Assembly (NCBI GenBank): GCA_011037195.1
Contig: JAAEAF010014386.1
Location: 62,001-126,000, forward strand
Length of the DNA: 64,000 bases
Direction: 5' to 3'
Source: Triatoma infestans
Taxonomy: Eukaryota > Arthropoda > Insecta > Hemiptera > Reduviidae
Part shown: positions 24,066-36,000 of the stretch, in pieces
How the letters are laid out: the number at the start of each line of letters is the position of its first letter
Position numbering within the stretch: position 1 is the first letter of the stretch
Program-made: the position numbers and the translations under genes
The notes under the pieces: model-generated
Seen by the model: the letters and a program-made list of their open reading frames with translations, nothing else
What the model was told of the DNA's origin: nothing
Database searches by the model: none

Positions 24066-24637
24066 TTTATTTAATATTTTAATTACGTATGATTTTATTC
24101 AATGAATAAAAACTTACTCTACACAGAGAGGTGAAATACGTAAAGATGAGTAGTGGGAGAAACCAACGAGAGAGCAAAAGTTCTATACTTCTCTTTCTCT
24201 TCACTTTTGTTTATCACAAGTGTATCAACAAAACTTCCCCACCACAACAACCTTTGCACCAATCTAAGAAATTTTAATCTACTTCCAATTAATATTTTAA
24301 TTAATTGTGCACAAACGACTCCATGAATTTTCGTATAATTTTTCACAATAACTTTAAACACGAGCCACTATATTCTGCCAAATTGTAACAAAAAATTCCA
24401 ACTTTAACCACAATAACACCAATTCAATTTAACATAGATGTTCACTCTTTGAACGACAAACAGCAACTCAACAAAAAAAAGTCTAAACAAATACTAAACA
24501 TTTCAAACGTATACAAAACATAATTCAAAAGTGAATATATAAACAAATTATAAAACAGTCAATTTAAAATAAGTAAACAAATACAAAAGTCAATTTGAAA
24601 TAAAGCTTAAGCAATTATTCGGTTCATATTTCTTAGA
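24066..24637. other. Gap between two minus-strand retroelements
   Basis: AT-rich, no recognised ORF. It should contain the 5'UTR of the non-LTR element and the 3' LTR of the Ty3/gypsy element, but I could not match any part of it to 28930-29900, where the 5' LTR should be. Confidence 0.5.
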
Positions 24638-25402
24638 CTACTCTAGGTTTTCAATTAACCAAAGTTTCATATTTCCTGGTGAACATACACCTTCATAAGG
24701 CAATTGTGTTAACTGATTGCCTTCGGGGTCCCTTATGACGTAGCGATCGTGATCCAATATTTTTTTAATGACGTAAGGCCCTCGAAATGCTGATAATAAT
24801 TTTTTGTTAACTCCCGGAGTTACATCAACATTTCTGATTAATACATAATCTCCTATTTTATACTGGTAAGGGGCTTTATGGCGGTCATTGTAATACTGTT
24901 CGTAGTAGTTGGTGCTATTCTCTAGCATATTCTCTGCATTTTTACGAATTTGCTCCAAATCACGAGTATTATTTTGCGTTGATTCTAAAATCGGTCTTAA
25001 ATTATCATCGGTTCTTCCATTTTGATTGATTCCAAACAAAAGTTTAGCAGGGGTTTCTCCGACTGAACGATTCACGGTATTATTAAATGAAAACTCTACT
25101 TTCGACAAAATGTCTACCCAAGTATTAGGGGTGACTGATAATTTTGAAAGGATCGGAGTTAATGTACGATTGACTATTTCAATTTGGCCATTGGCATGAG
25201 GCGTACCTGCCGCGATCATCACATGCTTTATTCCGTTTTCTTCACAAAAGTTCGTAAACCTAGCGGAACTAAATGCTGTTCCTCGATCCGACACGATTTT
25301 CACTGGCCTACTGTACTTTGAGAAATAACATTCCAGCCACTTAATAACTTCGTCTGCGTTAGTGGTTCGAACGGGGTAAAATTTGACACTTGGTGAAAGC
25401 AT
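24638..25402 (-). pseudogene. Ty3/gypsy integrase core and C-terminal domain
   Basis: VKIVSDRGTAFSSARF holds the second catalytic Asp and GTPHANGQIEIVNRTL the catalytic Glu, about 35 residues further as expected for D,D-35-E. The C-terminal region has a YQYKIGDYVLIRN / AFRGPYVIKKIL pattern, like the G-P-Y/F module of gypsy integrases. The frame ends at a stop at 24638. The start of the core lies in the neighbouring frame, so at least one indel separates them. Confidence 0.85.
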
Positions 25403-26434
25403 CTATAACTTCAAAAATAAAACGATATCTTTGTTTAGTTTTGGCCAAAGGTCCACAGTGATCGATGTGTAAACAATAAAAAGGTAATCGGACTTTATCA
25501 TAAGAGTAGAATTTACCTTCAGGTTTACCCGATGCTTTCCGCGAGTATGTAAGACATTTAAGACAGTGATCAATATAACTTTGAATCTTCGACTTCACGT
25601 TAGGGAACCAATAAATCCTGGATAAGTATTCAAATGTTTTGTCACATCCTTGATGTCCTACAGTGTTATGACATTCCTGTATTACGGTACGTTCCATAGA
25701 CTTAGGCACATAGAAAACTAATCTATCTTTTGCTTTTCGGTAAACTAAACCGTTAGATAGCACAAAAAGTTTACTCTGATTTTTTTCTAGTTCCTGCTTT
25801 AAGGTACTTATTTCAGGATCTTTATCCTGAACTAAAGCTAAGTTACGTTCGAGACTATTTTCCCAAATTAACATTATCTCATTCTTCCTGCAAAGGGCAT
25901 CCGCATGGCGCATTTTTTCGCTCGGTCTATGCTCCAACGTATAATCGTAATTTTGCAAGACTAATGACCATCGCATTATTCTTGGATTTATTTGTTTCTT
26001 TTCTAAAGTTAGTTTTAGACTATTGCTGTCAGTAATTATTTTAAATGGTATACCTTGGAGATATACTCTGAAACGTTCTAACGAATAGACTATGGCTAAA
26101 ACTTCCAATTCAAAGCTATGGTATCGGGATTCGTATTTGTCGTTCGTCTACTAAAATAACAAATTGGGTGGAATTTATTATCAACTGATTGTTTCTGCAT
26201 AAGAATTGCTCCAAAACCGTGCATACTTGCATCGCAATGTAGCTCTGTCTCGGCAAAATGTGAATAAATGGCCAAAAGCGGTTCCTTTGTTAGTAAATTT
26301 CTCAGATGTTCAAAACAATTAGCTTCTTCTTCCGACCAAATAAAATTAGACTTGGATTTCAATAAATCATATAATGGTTTTGCAATAGCTGCGAAATTTT
26401 GAATGAACTTGCGGAAGTATGAAATCAAACCCAA
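25359..26434 (-). pseudogene. Ty3/gypsy RNase H and integrase zinc-binding domain
   Basis: The first frame (26096-26434) has LISYFRKFIQNFAAIAKPLY (connection) and ELHCDASMHGFGAILMQ (RNase H first Asp). The next (25359-26108) has MEVLAIVYSLERFRVYL (Glu), FKIITDSNSLK (Asp) and HADALCR. Integrase then begins: ECHNTVGHQGCDKTFEYL and later IDHCLKCLTYS form the H-H-C-C zinc domain. LHIDHCGPL supplies the first catalytic Asp. Confidence 0.83.
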
Positions 26435-26439
26435 AAAGC

Positions 26440-27142
26440 TGTGTTATTCCTTAAGGTTTTTAGGAATTGGATAATTAGCCACGGCGGAAATATTAACAGC
26501 AGAAGGACGTATTCCATCTTTATTAATAAGATACCCTAAATGATCAACTTCCGTTTGTAAGAAACTACATTTAGAAAATTTAATTCTAAACAATTTGTAA
26601 CTAGCACTTCTAGTACTTGAATTAAAATTTGAAGATTTTCATCTATGGTCTGGGTGGGAATTAATGTCATCTAAATAGATTAATATATGGCCAACCTCTA
26701 ACATTTTTCTAAAGGCTGCATTAATAAAACGCATGAAAAAGGAAGGACCGTTAGATAAGCCGAAAGGGAGCCGCAAATATTCATACTGGCCCATAAAAGT
26801 TACGAAAGAAGTATATTTCGTACATGCCGCTTTGATCTTTATGTGGTGAAATGCGTCCTTTAAATCAAGACGTGAAAAATAAACTTTATTCTTTAAACTG
26901 TCAATATGATCGTCAATTATCGGGATAGGATAATGCTCTTTTAATGTTATTTTATTTAATGCTCGATAATCCACTGCCATTCGAAAAGTTTCATCTTTTT
27001 TACGCACCAACACAATTGGACTAGCATATTGCGAGTTGCTTGGCCTTATAATTTCTCTTTTTAACAAGTCATTTATTATACTGGACACAGCAGTTTTTTC
27101 TTCATAAGATAATTCTACGGGGATTAAAATAAAAAGGCTCAT
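26440..27142 (-). pseudogene. Ty3/gypsy reverse transcriptase
   Basis: Includes IINDLLKREIIRPSNSQYAS, FRMAVDYRALNK, YFSRLDLKDAFHHI (motif A Asp), YLRLPFGLSNGPSFF and ILIYLDDI (the Y-x-D-D active site). Directly after YLDDI the frame runs out of register, and the segment to about 26440 is recognisable only in pieces (QGILLIKM..). The catalytic Asp residues are preserved but the protein is interrupted. Confidence 0.85.
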
Positions 27143-27457
27143 GATCGTTTTTATGTTTAAGTTCTAGTTCTAACTCAGTTACTGGATTATTAGGTTTTAC
27201 GACATTAATGTAATGCTCTGTAATAATAGCTTTAACATCATTATGAATTCCTAAATCTAATTTACAATTAATATTTAAATCAAGTTCATCTACTTTATTA
27301 TCATTATTATTTGAAACATCAATATTTAAAATGTCATGATTAAATTCATCATCTTTTTTCTTAGTCTTATTTACATTAATTTTAATGCTAGTGCCTTGGA
27401 AAGTTATTTGAACATTATTGTTCGAAAGAAAATCTCTTCCTAACAGACAAAATGAGT

Positions 27458-27793
27458 TCATAGTAGCTTGAGGAACAATAAAAATTTAATCGGAATAGAA
27501 ATTGAATCAATACAAATATTCTCCACAATTTCCCCTAAAATATTTAATTTACTTTTGTTTACGCCTTCAAATTGTACATTACCTACATAAGGCTTAATAT
27601 TAATGTTAGCAGGCAAAGCGCATTGAGACAATAAAGAAATCGGACTTCCGCTATCTATAACTGCGTCAATTTTCTTATTACTCACCTCTAGTAGAATAGG
27701 TACTTCATAGGTTGGTGCGATCTGAGGTTCATTGCCAATTAGACTAATGGTGGTGACAACTTTTCCTTTGTTGTCCGCTGCTGCCGGTGACAT
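27458..27793 (-). pseudogene. Ty3/gypsy aspartic protease region
   Basis: The frame has VPILLEVSNKKIDAVIDSGS; D-S-G is the retropepsin-type catalytic triplet (usually D-S/T-G). ILGEIVENI and ISIPIKFLL follow, like the conserved flap-to-C-terminal region. It continues in another frame at 27102-27461 with LLGRDFL, the G-R-D/N motif closing the protease, then a variable linker to RT. Confidence 0.75.
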
Positions 27794-27799
27794 CCTCGG

Positions 27800-28926
27800 G
27801 CACTCCTTTTTCTAGTGATTTAAAGATCCACATTTAAAACACGAGTTTCTGTCTCTTCTTATCGAATTACAATCTGTGGCAATGTGGCCAAGTTTTCCAC
27901 AATTATAACACCTCCTTTCTTTTTGTGTGACAACCGACCACTAATATTTTTATCATGTGCAGTAATTACTGTTTTCTTTGACTGCTCGACTAAATTTCTA
28001 TGTTCGCTAGACTTACTGCTTTTTCAAATTTCTTGATAAATAGCTAACTTCTTTTTAAATTCGGCAATAGAGGAGCAACCGTACAATATAGCTTTATTTC
28101 TTACATCATCATTGATACCATCAATTACATGTTTAATGAGTGCTTCATCCTCAATCGTTCCTCGCCCAGCCAATTCGCGCATGTAACAGAAGTACTCAGT
28201 CACGCTCTCTTCTCTTTTCATTTTCCTGTTTGCCAACATACTGTGAAGAGCGGCACTATTTATTTTTGAGGGGAATTCTGATCGTAACCATTTTTTTAAA
28301 CTGGCCCAATTGTTGATATTTTTCTCACAATTAATTATAGTTTTAGCATAACCCTTAATTGATTTCTTTGTAAAAATGAAGGTTTCTAAATCACTCCACT
28401 TCATCAGTTTTCTATTATCTTCAAATTCAGTGATCCATTGATTAACTATATAATTATCACTTCCGGTAAATGGACGTATGGAATCTTCTACATCCCTGTA
28501 ACTTAACCTAAATTTAGGTTGATGATTTACCTCAGCTTTACCGGTACAATCCTTCTCGGTTCCATCTGGTTCTTCATCTTCACTATCATCTTCGCTTTCG
28601 TTCACCCTATTTAAAGTGTCTATATTCATTAGAGTAAGGCAAATTCGTCTGGCCAACTCATTTTTATCACCATCGTAATCGATCTTTAATAAATTACATA
28701 TCAAACTCAAAACGCCTTCTGTTAGATTTTTATTAATGAAAGTTATCTTACTTGAAACTTCTTCAGAATCCTCTTCAAACTTAAATCCACTGAATTTACG
28801 CAATCTAGCTCTCTTCTGACGATTACCATCCTCCTCGAAGACTAGCAGGTGAAAGGCACGAATCGCATTAATCGTAGCCTTACTTATGTTGCGTTCAGTT
28901 TTTTCAATTTGTCCTAACGTGGCCAT
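27800..28926 (-). pseudogene. Ty3/gypsy gag with two CCHC zinc knuckles
   Basis: Begins at ATG 28926 (MATLGQIEKTERN). The 300-residue frame to 28024 includes an acidic stretch (ESEDDSEDEEPDG) and a capsid-like region: FTGSDNYIVNQWITEFED, WASLKKWLRSEFPSK, ESVTEYFCYMRELAG. After a frame break the nucleocapsid follows: CYNCGKLGHIATDC (about 27868-27912) and a truncated CFKCGSLNH (about 27816-27841). The knuckles bind RNA during packaging. The stop after SLNH suggests decay. Confidence 0.8.
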
Positions 28927-28929
28927 TTT

Positions 28930-29800
28930 ACTTGCGAACCGAACTTCCTTGCCGCAGTTATAAGCCGAAACTTAGCTTGGACTAATACTCACACTTTAGC
29001 CTGAATTATAGCCTTCACCCCAAATTAAGATTGATTTTAAGCTCGTTCCCCACACCTGAAGCTGTGGGATTAGGAGGCCTTACATAATCAAGGCTAAATT
29101 GTTAATGAAATAGAATGAAATTATTATTTTATTAATTAAAGTACATCCCTTTTCAACGCACATAAAATACACACAGAGGTTTATTGGTACAAAACAGTGT
29201 AGATACTACTTACTTCCTTCACTGGACTTACTAGACTGATGGGAAACCAATGTAACCCCTACTTCTATTAGCGTACAGTTCTACCAACCACTTTATAAAT
29301 ATTAGTACATATTAGGCACAATGACTATTTTTTTTGTTTTTTTATATTCAGATACCTATTATGCTCACAATATTAAAAAAAAGGGAAAAGAAAGATACGG
29401 AAAAAGAGAGAGAGTAGAAAGAAAGAAAAAAGAGAAATCAGAATTGAAGAGAATGAAAATGAGTAAAGAGAGACGAGAGTAGAAATGTGATGTATGGCTG
29501 GCTGTATGTACACAATATACACGTACGACTATTTACATTTAAAGTTCATATATCCATCTTTTATATTACACACTATATTACAGTACTTACAGTTTTAACC
29601 AATTAATTAATTGATTACTCGTGAATTAATGCGTTGTAGTTTTAATTCAGATACACCACAGTAATTTTACACGATTCTACGTATTTAGTTTTAACACGGA
29701 CACTTTTCAGAATTTAAATTGAACTAAAAACGCACAATTATTAACTTTTTGAAGAGCACTTTTAGTAGATGTTTGTATGTGCAGTGCACGATCTCTACTC
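28930..29800. other. Expected 5' LTR/leader region of the gypsy element, not resolved
   Basis: Contains a purine-rich run (aaagagagagagtagaaaga, about 29402-29480) and no ORF. On the minus strand this pyrimidine tract precedes the gag leader. I could not see an LTR pair or a primer-binding site. Confidence 0.4.
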
Positions 29801-30050
29801 CATATTAACCTACTGAGTCACACAAATCCTTCAGTTCAACACCTATCTTCCCGAACACTTCCTAATAACCCTCCTAGACGTCTTAAAAGACAATGGCCTC
29901 GTGATCTCCTCTCAAGTGAAGAAGGTGTATAGTATTTTTGTAGTGTTACCATTGGGTAGCTTCCCCACTCATTATGTATAGCATGTTCTTTGTAATAATT
30001 GTTACTTATAGCGCGGTTGCGCTGATTGTAGCATAAAGATAAAATATATA
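29800..30050 (+). mobile_element. Jockey-type 3' end fragment, + strand
   Basis: Encodes a short C-terminus (LPNNPPRRLKRQWPRDLL then a stop) almost identical to PDNPPRRLRRQWPRDLL at the end of the copy at 58479-59393. The 3'UTR (gcgcggttgcgctgattgta) and an AT-rich tail with (TA)n follow. It is severely 5'-truncated, with only about 40 codons left. Confidence 0.75.
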
Positions 30051-30229
30051 TATAATATATGAATATAATATATATAATATATGAAGATTAAAATAAATAT
30101 ATATATATAGAAATAATTAGCTACAAATTACAGTGTAGAAGCGAAGGTGTGAAATGTGGGCGTGGTCAACATGATAATTCTAAATTTCTGATCGCCTAAC
30201 ATACACCCTATGCTTAAAGCAACTTGTTG

Positions 30230-32700
30230 TAGACGTTTTTGAAAAAAAAACCTATTGTGTAAAGCTGCACTTGCGGTAATCGATTTTCTTCATTTATGGA
30301 TTTCTAGCAATGCCTTTAATGTATATTGACATTATATAAGTGATAGTACCATATGTTTTATGGGAAGCTTAACGTTACTGTTCCCCCAGAAACCCTTTAA
30401 AACGCCAATTTTCCCGGCAGAATGTTTCAAAGAAAAGTGATAGATACTAATGATATAGATAATATACGAATTTTAAAGAAAATCGTTGCCCCCTTTTTCG
30501 AGAAAATCGGGACAAAAATTTTAAAAAATTCAGTAAAGTCGCACTTCCGGTTGATGGTTGTTACCCGAAATCTTCGTGTCTGATGCGGTGGTAGTACCTA
30601 AACGGAATACCATGTTTTGGAGCGTTTTGCGATTTTTGTATTTTAGATATTTTGTTTGCATTTATTTCGAACTCAGAAATTCCTAAAAGCATGTATTTCC
30701 GGTAAACACTTAATTTCGAAAATTTGACACGATCGCAATACTTCCTGTTAGTCGGAGTGAGAGAAAGTACAAATTGTCCCACGTGGTGAATGTTTACTCA
30801 ATGTTTAGTTTTGCCCAACACTGTGTACAGTGATTGCAGTGGGACACTGAAGTGGCAACTCTCTCCAAAAATCAATTTTCCTGGAAAAATGTTTGAAATA
30901 AAAGTGATAGGATAAGTGTGAGGTTTTAAGAAAATCGTATGAGCATTTTTTTTTTTTTTTTTTTTAAGAAAGTGTGGCAAAACTGGAGCACTATTCAGTA
31001 AAATCACATTTCCGGTTGATTGATTGTGAACAAAATCTGCGGAGTGAGACCTCGGAACTAAATGGAAAATGCAATTTGAGCTTCTTGCAATTTTTTCGTC
31101 TTGTTCTCGCATCTAAAGGGATTCAACACGCTATTTCCGGTGAAAACTCAATTTTAAAAATTTGATACGATCGGTTATACTTCCGCTTGCAGTAATAAGA
31201 GAATGTGCTAACACAAAAAGACAGATTGGCTGGTGTATATGTTTAGTAGATTCTATCGGGGGGTTGGCTCTCCAGCCTATGCCAAAGGTGGACTATTATG
31301 GCACCATCTGTTTAGTAGGTCAAACATTTCACAAGTAACTAATGAAGTTCCTACTTGTCACATTTTAATTATGTGTAATCTGCCCTTCTGACCTTATTAC
31401 TTCCTGCCAAGATACTTTATTGACTAGAAGGTCTTCCCAGTAGGTATCCAGCAGCACAGCATCTCTTTACCCGCCGAAAGTAATTATATGTATATTTTTT
31501 TTATCAAACGAAAATTAAATTTGATGTGAAACAGGAACTCGACTTCTTCTTACACTTTGCCACCGGCTGTAATTGATAAATTTCCTTCTAACTTGGAAAG
31601 TAGCAGCACATTCAACTGTTCTCAGTTTTTCTGGGAAGTGAAAACCATGCAATATTTAAAATGGCAATTTTGGCGGAAAACCTAATGTAACGCTTCGCCC
31701 CGGCAAAAATTTGTGTACTTTTACGAGAAAATCGCAAAAAAAAACTGAAAAATTCATACAGTGAGCAGTACTTCCGGCACAGAGATTTTCCGATCCTTGT
31801 TTTATACCCAAACAGAATACTTGGAACAGTTCCTAGTTGGAATATCAAATCTGAGCTGCGTGCGATTATTCTTGGTTTTGAGGTATTTTGTGGATACAGG
31901 CCAAGGTGGTATGGAAACACATTTCCCTGAAATACGAGACTTGTAGAGTGTAGAGGGATCCTTAATTGCAGTAAGTAGCCCTCTCCACAATGCAAACTAA
32001 TTTTCCTGGAGAAATGTTGCAAATAGGATTTGCAGCCGTTTGTGTGTGTAATTAGTGTGTACAGTTTGAGGGCAAATATTAAGAGCAATTTTCGAGAAAG
32101 ATCGCGAAAAACTTAAAAAAAATACTCAATGACATAAACACTCCCGGTTGATCGGATTTTGGTCGAAATATTCGTGTCGGTTGCAATAGTGAAATCTAAA
32201 TGGAATAACAGATTTTAGCTTTCTCAACCTTAATTACCAACCTTGGAGAAAAGATCGGGTTTTTACATACTCCATGTGTGATATCAACGTTCCCGAACAT
32301 ATTGTACACTTTATAGGAATATGCACTGTTTGAAGGGAGAGTATTTTGGGAAAATAGTTCTCCATTCCCCGTGGTTAGTGACATATTAAACGGTACTAAC
32401 AGGCCTACACTAGTAAAGTATTTGATTAGAGCAGTAAAGTTAAGGAAATTGCTGGCAGAGCAATTCAGTTATAATTAATATAAAATCTGCTATGAAACAC
32501 TCACACAACTTTCTCTTACTGTAATTTATAAAATTGTAATTGACAAATTTTTTAATTAGTATGCCATATTTAATGAAACCCGAGGGTGTTTTTTATGGAG
32601 AAAATCGTGAAAACTGTGAATTTCGGAATTTTGGCATTAATTTTGTTTAGATGGTTGAATTGTATAACTAATTATGATGCACTTTAGGCTCCCTGCAAAT
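30230..32700 (-). repeat. Modular repeat blocks, minus orientation
   Basis: Three or four reversed, diverged copies. Typical phrases: aatgtttcaaagaaaagtga, aagtcgcacttccggttgat, taaacggaataccatgtttt, catgtatttccggtaaacac (about 30430-30740), the same set again at about 30880-31200, and again at 31670-32250. The E submodule (gaaacactcacacaactttc) is at about 32490. Short frames across it (30561-30782, 31612-32088 and others) are repeat translations, not genes. Confidence 0.7.
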
Positions 32701-32710
32701 TTTCGTTTTT

Positions 32711-32869
32711 GTGATATTTTGTTCATGTACATGCAACAGACCATTCATGTACATGCAACAGACCATTCATGTACATGCAACAGACCATTCATGTACATGC
32801 AATAGACCATTCATGTACATGCAATAGACCATTCATGTACATGCAATAGACCATTCATGTACATGCATG
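32711..32869. repeat. 22-bp tandem array containing the palindrome CATGTACATG
   Basis: Seven copies of ttcatgtacatgcaacagac plus ca. The first copies have caacagacc and the later ones caatagacc. It occupies the place in the modular repeat where other copies have (CA)n or (GT)n followed by agaccatt, so the array is a local expansion inside a module. Confidence 0.85.
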
Positions 32870-32879
32870 TTACTTTCAC

Positions 32880-33520
32880 AAGCTGTATTACGGGAAGTAT
32901 GCGATCCGGTCAAATTTTCGATATCGAGTTTCCACCGGATATACACGTTTTGAGATCCCCTGAAAATGCAAACAATGGTTTTAGCGAATGGTCTGTGTGG
33001 GTGTGTGTGTAGACTACACAGCTCAAAAACGAAAAATCGCAGAAAGTTCAAACTTTACGTTCCGTGGGGTATCATCATGGGGTTCGACAGGAAGTTATCT
33101 GACGAAATTCCTCATCTGGAGGAACTGAACTCAAGAATTTTTCATTTTTTTTACTATCTTCTCGAAAACGGCTCCATCGATTTTCCTTAAACTTGTATAT
33201 TGGTAAAAAGGTATAGTTTTATTTGAAAAATTTCCCTGGGAAAATGCATTTAAGGGAGCTTTTGGTGTCGCTGAGGGGTTGTGTTTTCCTCTAAACTGCT
33301 ATTTCAATTTATTATATAGTTGTTTCATCTAAACTATATAAATTAGAATCACAAAATAGTGTTGTCTAAATTCTGAGTTTGAAGGAAATCAGTTGACCGG
33401 AAGTACGTTTTTGCAGAAGTTTTATTCAGTTTTCTACGATTTTATTCACAAAAATACGGACGGATTTCATTAAATTTGTTACAATAACTATAAAGACAGA
33501 GACCTATCACTTTTATTGGG
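32880..33520 (+). repeat. Modular repeat copy, + orientation
   Basis: Follows the 22-bp array. It has gggaagtatgcgatccggtc, tttccaccggatatacacg, a short GT tract (32995-33010), gctcaaaaacgaaaaatcgc, ggctccatcgattttcctta, the D submodule and gaaggaaatcagttgaccgg. The orientation is opposite to the block on its left. Confidence 0.7.
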
Positions 33521-33627
33521 AACTTTTATCAGACTAAGTTTTTTCAGAGTTAAGAACTTTGTTTTGGAGATAGGGGGTGTATGTCTTTCTCAACCAAGTA
33601 ATTTTATTAAGTTTTGATTCACGAATT

Positions 33628-33926
33628 GATATAGAACTGATATAGAACTGATATAGAATCGATATAGAATCGATATAGAACTGATATAGAATTGATATAG
33701 AACTGATATAGAACTGATATAGAACTGATATAGAATCGATATAGAATCGATATAGAACTGATATAGAACTGATATAGAATCGATATAGAATCGATATAGA
33801 ACTGATATAGAACTGATATAGAACTGATATAGAATCGATATAGAATCGATATAGAACTGATATAGAATTGATATAGAACTGATATAGAACTGATATAGAA
33901 TCGATATAGAATCGATATAAAATTGA
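33628..33926. repeat. 11-bp tandem array (gatatagaact / gatatagaatc)
   Basis: About 27 copies of an 11-bp unit in two variants, arranged in runs (one or two AATC units after two or three AACT units). A higher-order period is visible. The minus frame 33534-33977 (SISVLYQFYI repeated) is produced by the array because 11 bp times three keeps the frame open; it is not a gene. Confidence 0.9.
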
Positions 33927-36000
33927 AGATAAATAAATATTTAATAAATAATTATAGGTTTGAACAAAATTTGTCACTTAAATCTGTGTGAACTGCAGCA
34001 AGAGAAACTGGTGTCAGTGTTTCATATCAGATTCTTGTTCGCACCGGGGAGCTCACAACATGTATTTCCGGTGAATGGATGTAAATAATTATCTTGGAGC
34101 AGCATGCGAGAGTCATATTGTAAACAATGTAAACAATAGTCGTATTGTAGTCAAAATGTAAACAATGTCATACTTATTTAGTCAAACTATCATACTTAGA
34201 ACAATGGTGAATTATTAGTTAGGTAAATTTATCAGGTACCTTTCGTGGTTCCTTTAGAAGGAAATCAAACTCGACAGGTTCTCGAGATCAAAACAAGAAT
34301 AGTGCTGTCTTTCTTGCAGTTTAAAATTAGAAAATACTAGCTAGAGTTGAAGCGTATGGACTGTTTGAATATTTCTGCATTTCTAGCTTTAGATTGTAAA
34401 AGAAAATCTCCTTAAAGAATGAGGTTCGTCAATGGTTATCTCCGTTTCATTAGGAATGAACCATCACTTCAGAGGCTAGCAGACCTTAGGCTGCCTCTCC
34501 CTCCTTGAACAATAAAAGAAACAATCTTTCCAGAGATGAACTACAAAATAAAAGTTATTTCGTTGATTGAAGTTGGGAATGAGGTTTCTTCTCTTCTCTA
34601 TCTAACACATACGCAATATGTGACGTCTAACTGCCCGTGTTGGCGGACATCTTGACAGTTGCTCTTGGCCCGTAGTAGGAAACCAGGGTAACATGTCTGT
34701 AATTTAACCTGCCAACTGTATAGTTTATAAGTGAGGTAACTTGTAGCAGGTTACATCTATATATAAATCTACAAATAAATGCTTCAATACGAGATAGTGC
34801 TGCCATCCGCTTACCTCCACTTGCAACTATTTCACGTCTACTATTGAAACAGCAATATTTCAACCGATGCAATCTCTGTTCTCCACCATCTTTATGCAGA
34901 TATTACATAACTGGGATATTCCCGTAGGATGCTAAGTAATTAATTCCTTACTACTGTAAGCGAAATTATGGCAACCGTGTCTAATTTCGGATATTGAATT
35001 TCCAACGAAAATTTATATTTGTGGTCCCCTTAAACGAAAAAATGGTTTAAGGAAGTAAGTGTGTGTGTGTGTGTAAATAAAATATCCCAAAACCTTATGA
35101 ATCCCAGCAAGCTCAAAGTTGATTTTCCGTTAAGTAACACCATCGCATCCGACATAAAGGTTTCAGTAAAAAAATAATATTAGCGGTAAGTAGATATTCT
35201 CTAATTATTACTTCCTCTTAATGGTAGTAAGGAACACATATTGTCAAATTTGAGTTCCCCTGAGTTGGAAAAAATGCTCTTTAGAAAGGGTGTTGTGAAC
35301 AGCACAGCTCAACAATGAGACCTCGCAGGAACTTCGTACTTGAAATTCCGTTCCTCAACTGGAATACCACTTTACCGAATCTTTTTTTCCAAGGAATTTC
35401 TTTAAACTTGTTTCACCAACTTACACATATTGAGAGCGACAATTTTTATTTGTTACATTTCTCTGTGAAACTTCATTTAAGACGGGTTTTAGGGGAGATG
35501 TGAGGTTCGTTTTTCTATAAAATGGTAATTTAGTATATTAAACGATTCCCTCATCTAATTTTTCTTTAAATTTAAGGCGCGTCAGCATCTATGGTCATTG
35601 GCGCCCCGGAGCCTTCTCAGTGCACTGCCGGCCTGGTTACAGACAACGATGTCCGGTCGTCAGTGGGTAGTAGAGACTCCTAGGAAGAAAAAAATCTAAG
35701 GGTAGCAGAGCTGGACTCGAACCCGGGTCCTTCGCGTGGGAGTCCAGTACGCTAACCATTTAGCTATTCCCTTCGCTCCCTCATCTAAATAATATTAATT
35801 AGAATTAGGTATATTGCCAAAATTCTGAGTTTGAAAAAAGTCGGTTGTCAGAAAATGCGTGTTTACTAAACAATAATTGTTTCAGTTTCGTGCGATTCTC
35901 TTGAATAAGGCTCCAACAATTTTCTTCAAACTTGACATATCAATTGTTTAACTGATACAAACATTGAAACAAAGTGCTACAACTTTTATTTTGAACATTT
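33927..36000 (+). repeat. Scattered modular repeat copies, + orientation, around a type A SINE
   Basis: E submodule at about 33990-34040, A/B submodules with (GT)n at about 34950-35170, a second start at about 35205, D submodule at about 35430-35540, then a SINE (35565-35775) and the continuation of D at about 35776-36000. The unrelated stretch 34100-34950 has no recognised gene; the frame 34627-34872 has no known motif. Confidence 0.6.
35565..35775 (-). mobile_element. tRNA-derived SINE, type A, minus strand
   Basis: Reverse complement of the copy at 11205-11435: gcgcgtcagcatctatggtc, gagccttctcagtgcactgc, a ttcctaggaag-like joint, gactcgaacccgggtccttc (B box reversed) and ctaaccatttagctattccc (A box reversed). 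The phrase cgctccctcatctaa after it resembles ttccctcatctaa before it, so it seems inserted into a modular repeat. Confidence 0.85.

Larger units (their letters stand above)
24638..28926 (-). mobile_element. Ty3/gypsy LTR retrotransposon, decayed, LTRs not identified
   Basis: Minus-strand order: gag, zinc knuckles, protease, RT, RNase H, integrase. This RT-RH-IN order is diagnostic for Ty3/gypsy. Gag and pol are broken into at least seven frames. There is no envelope-like ORF after integrase. Neither a primer-binding site nor matching LTRs could be located by eye, so the element may be truncated at one or both ends. Coordinates cover the coding part only. Confidence 0.88.

Noticed and set aside
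33534..33977. 147-codon minus frame with a repeated SISVLYQFYI-like peptide
   Set aside because: Produced by the 11-bp array; no start context, homology or codon bias seen.
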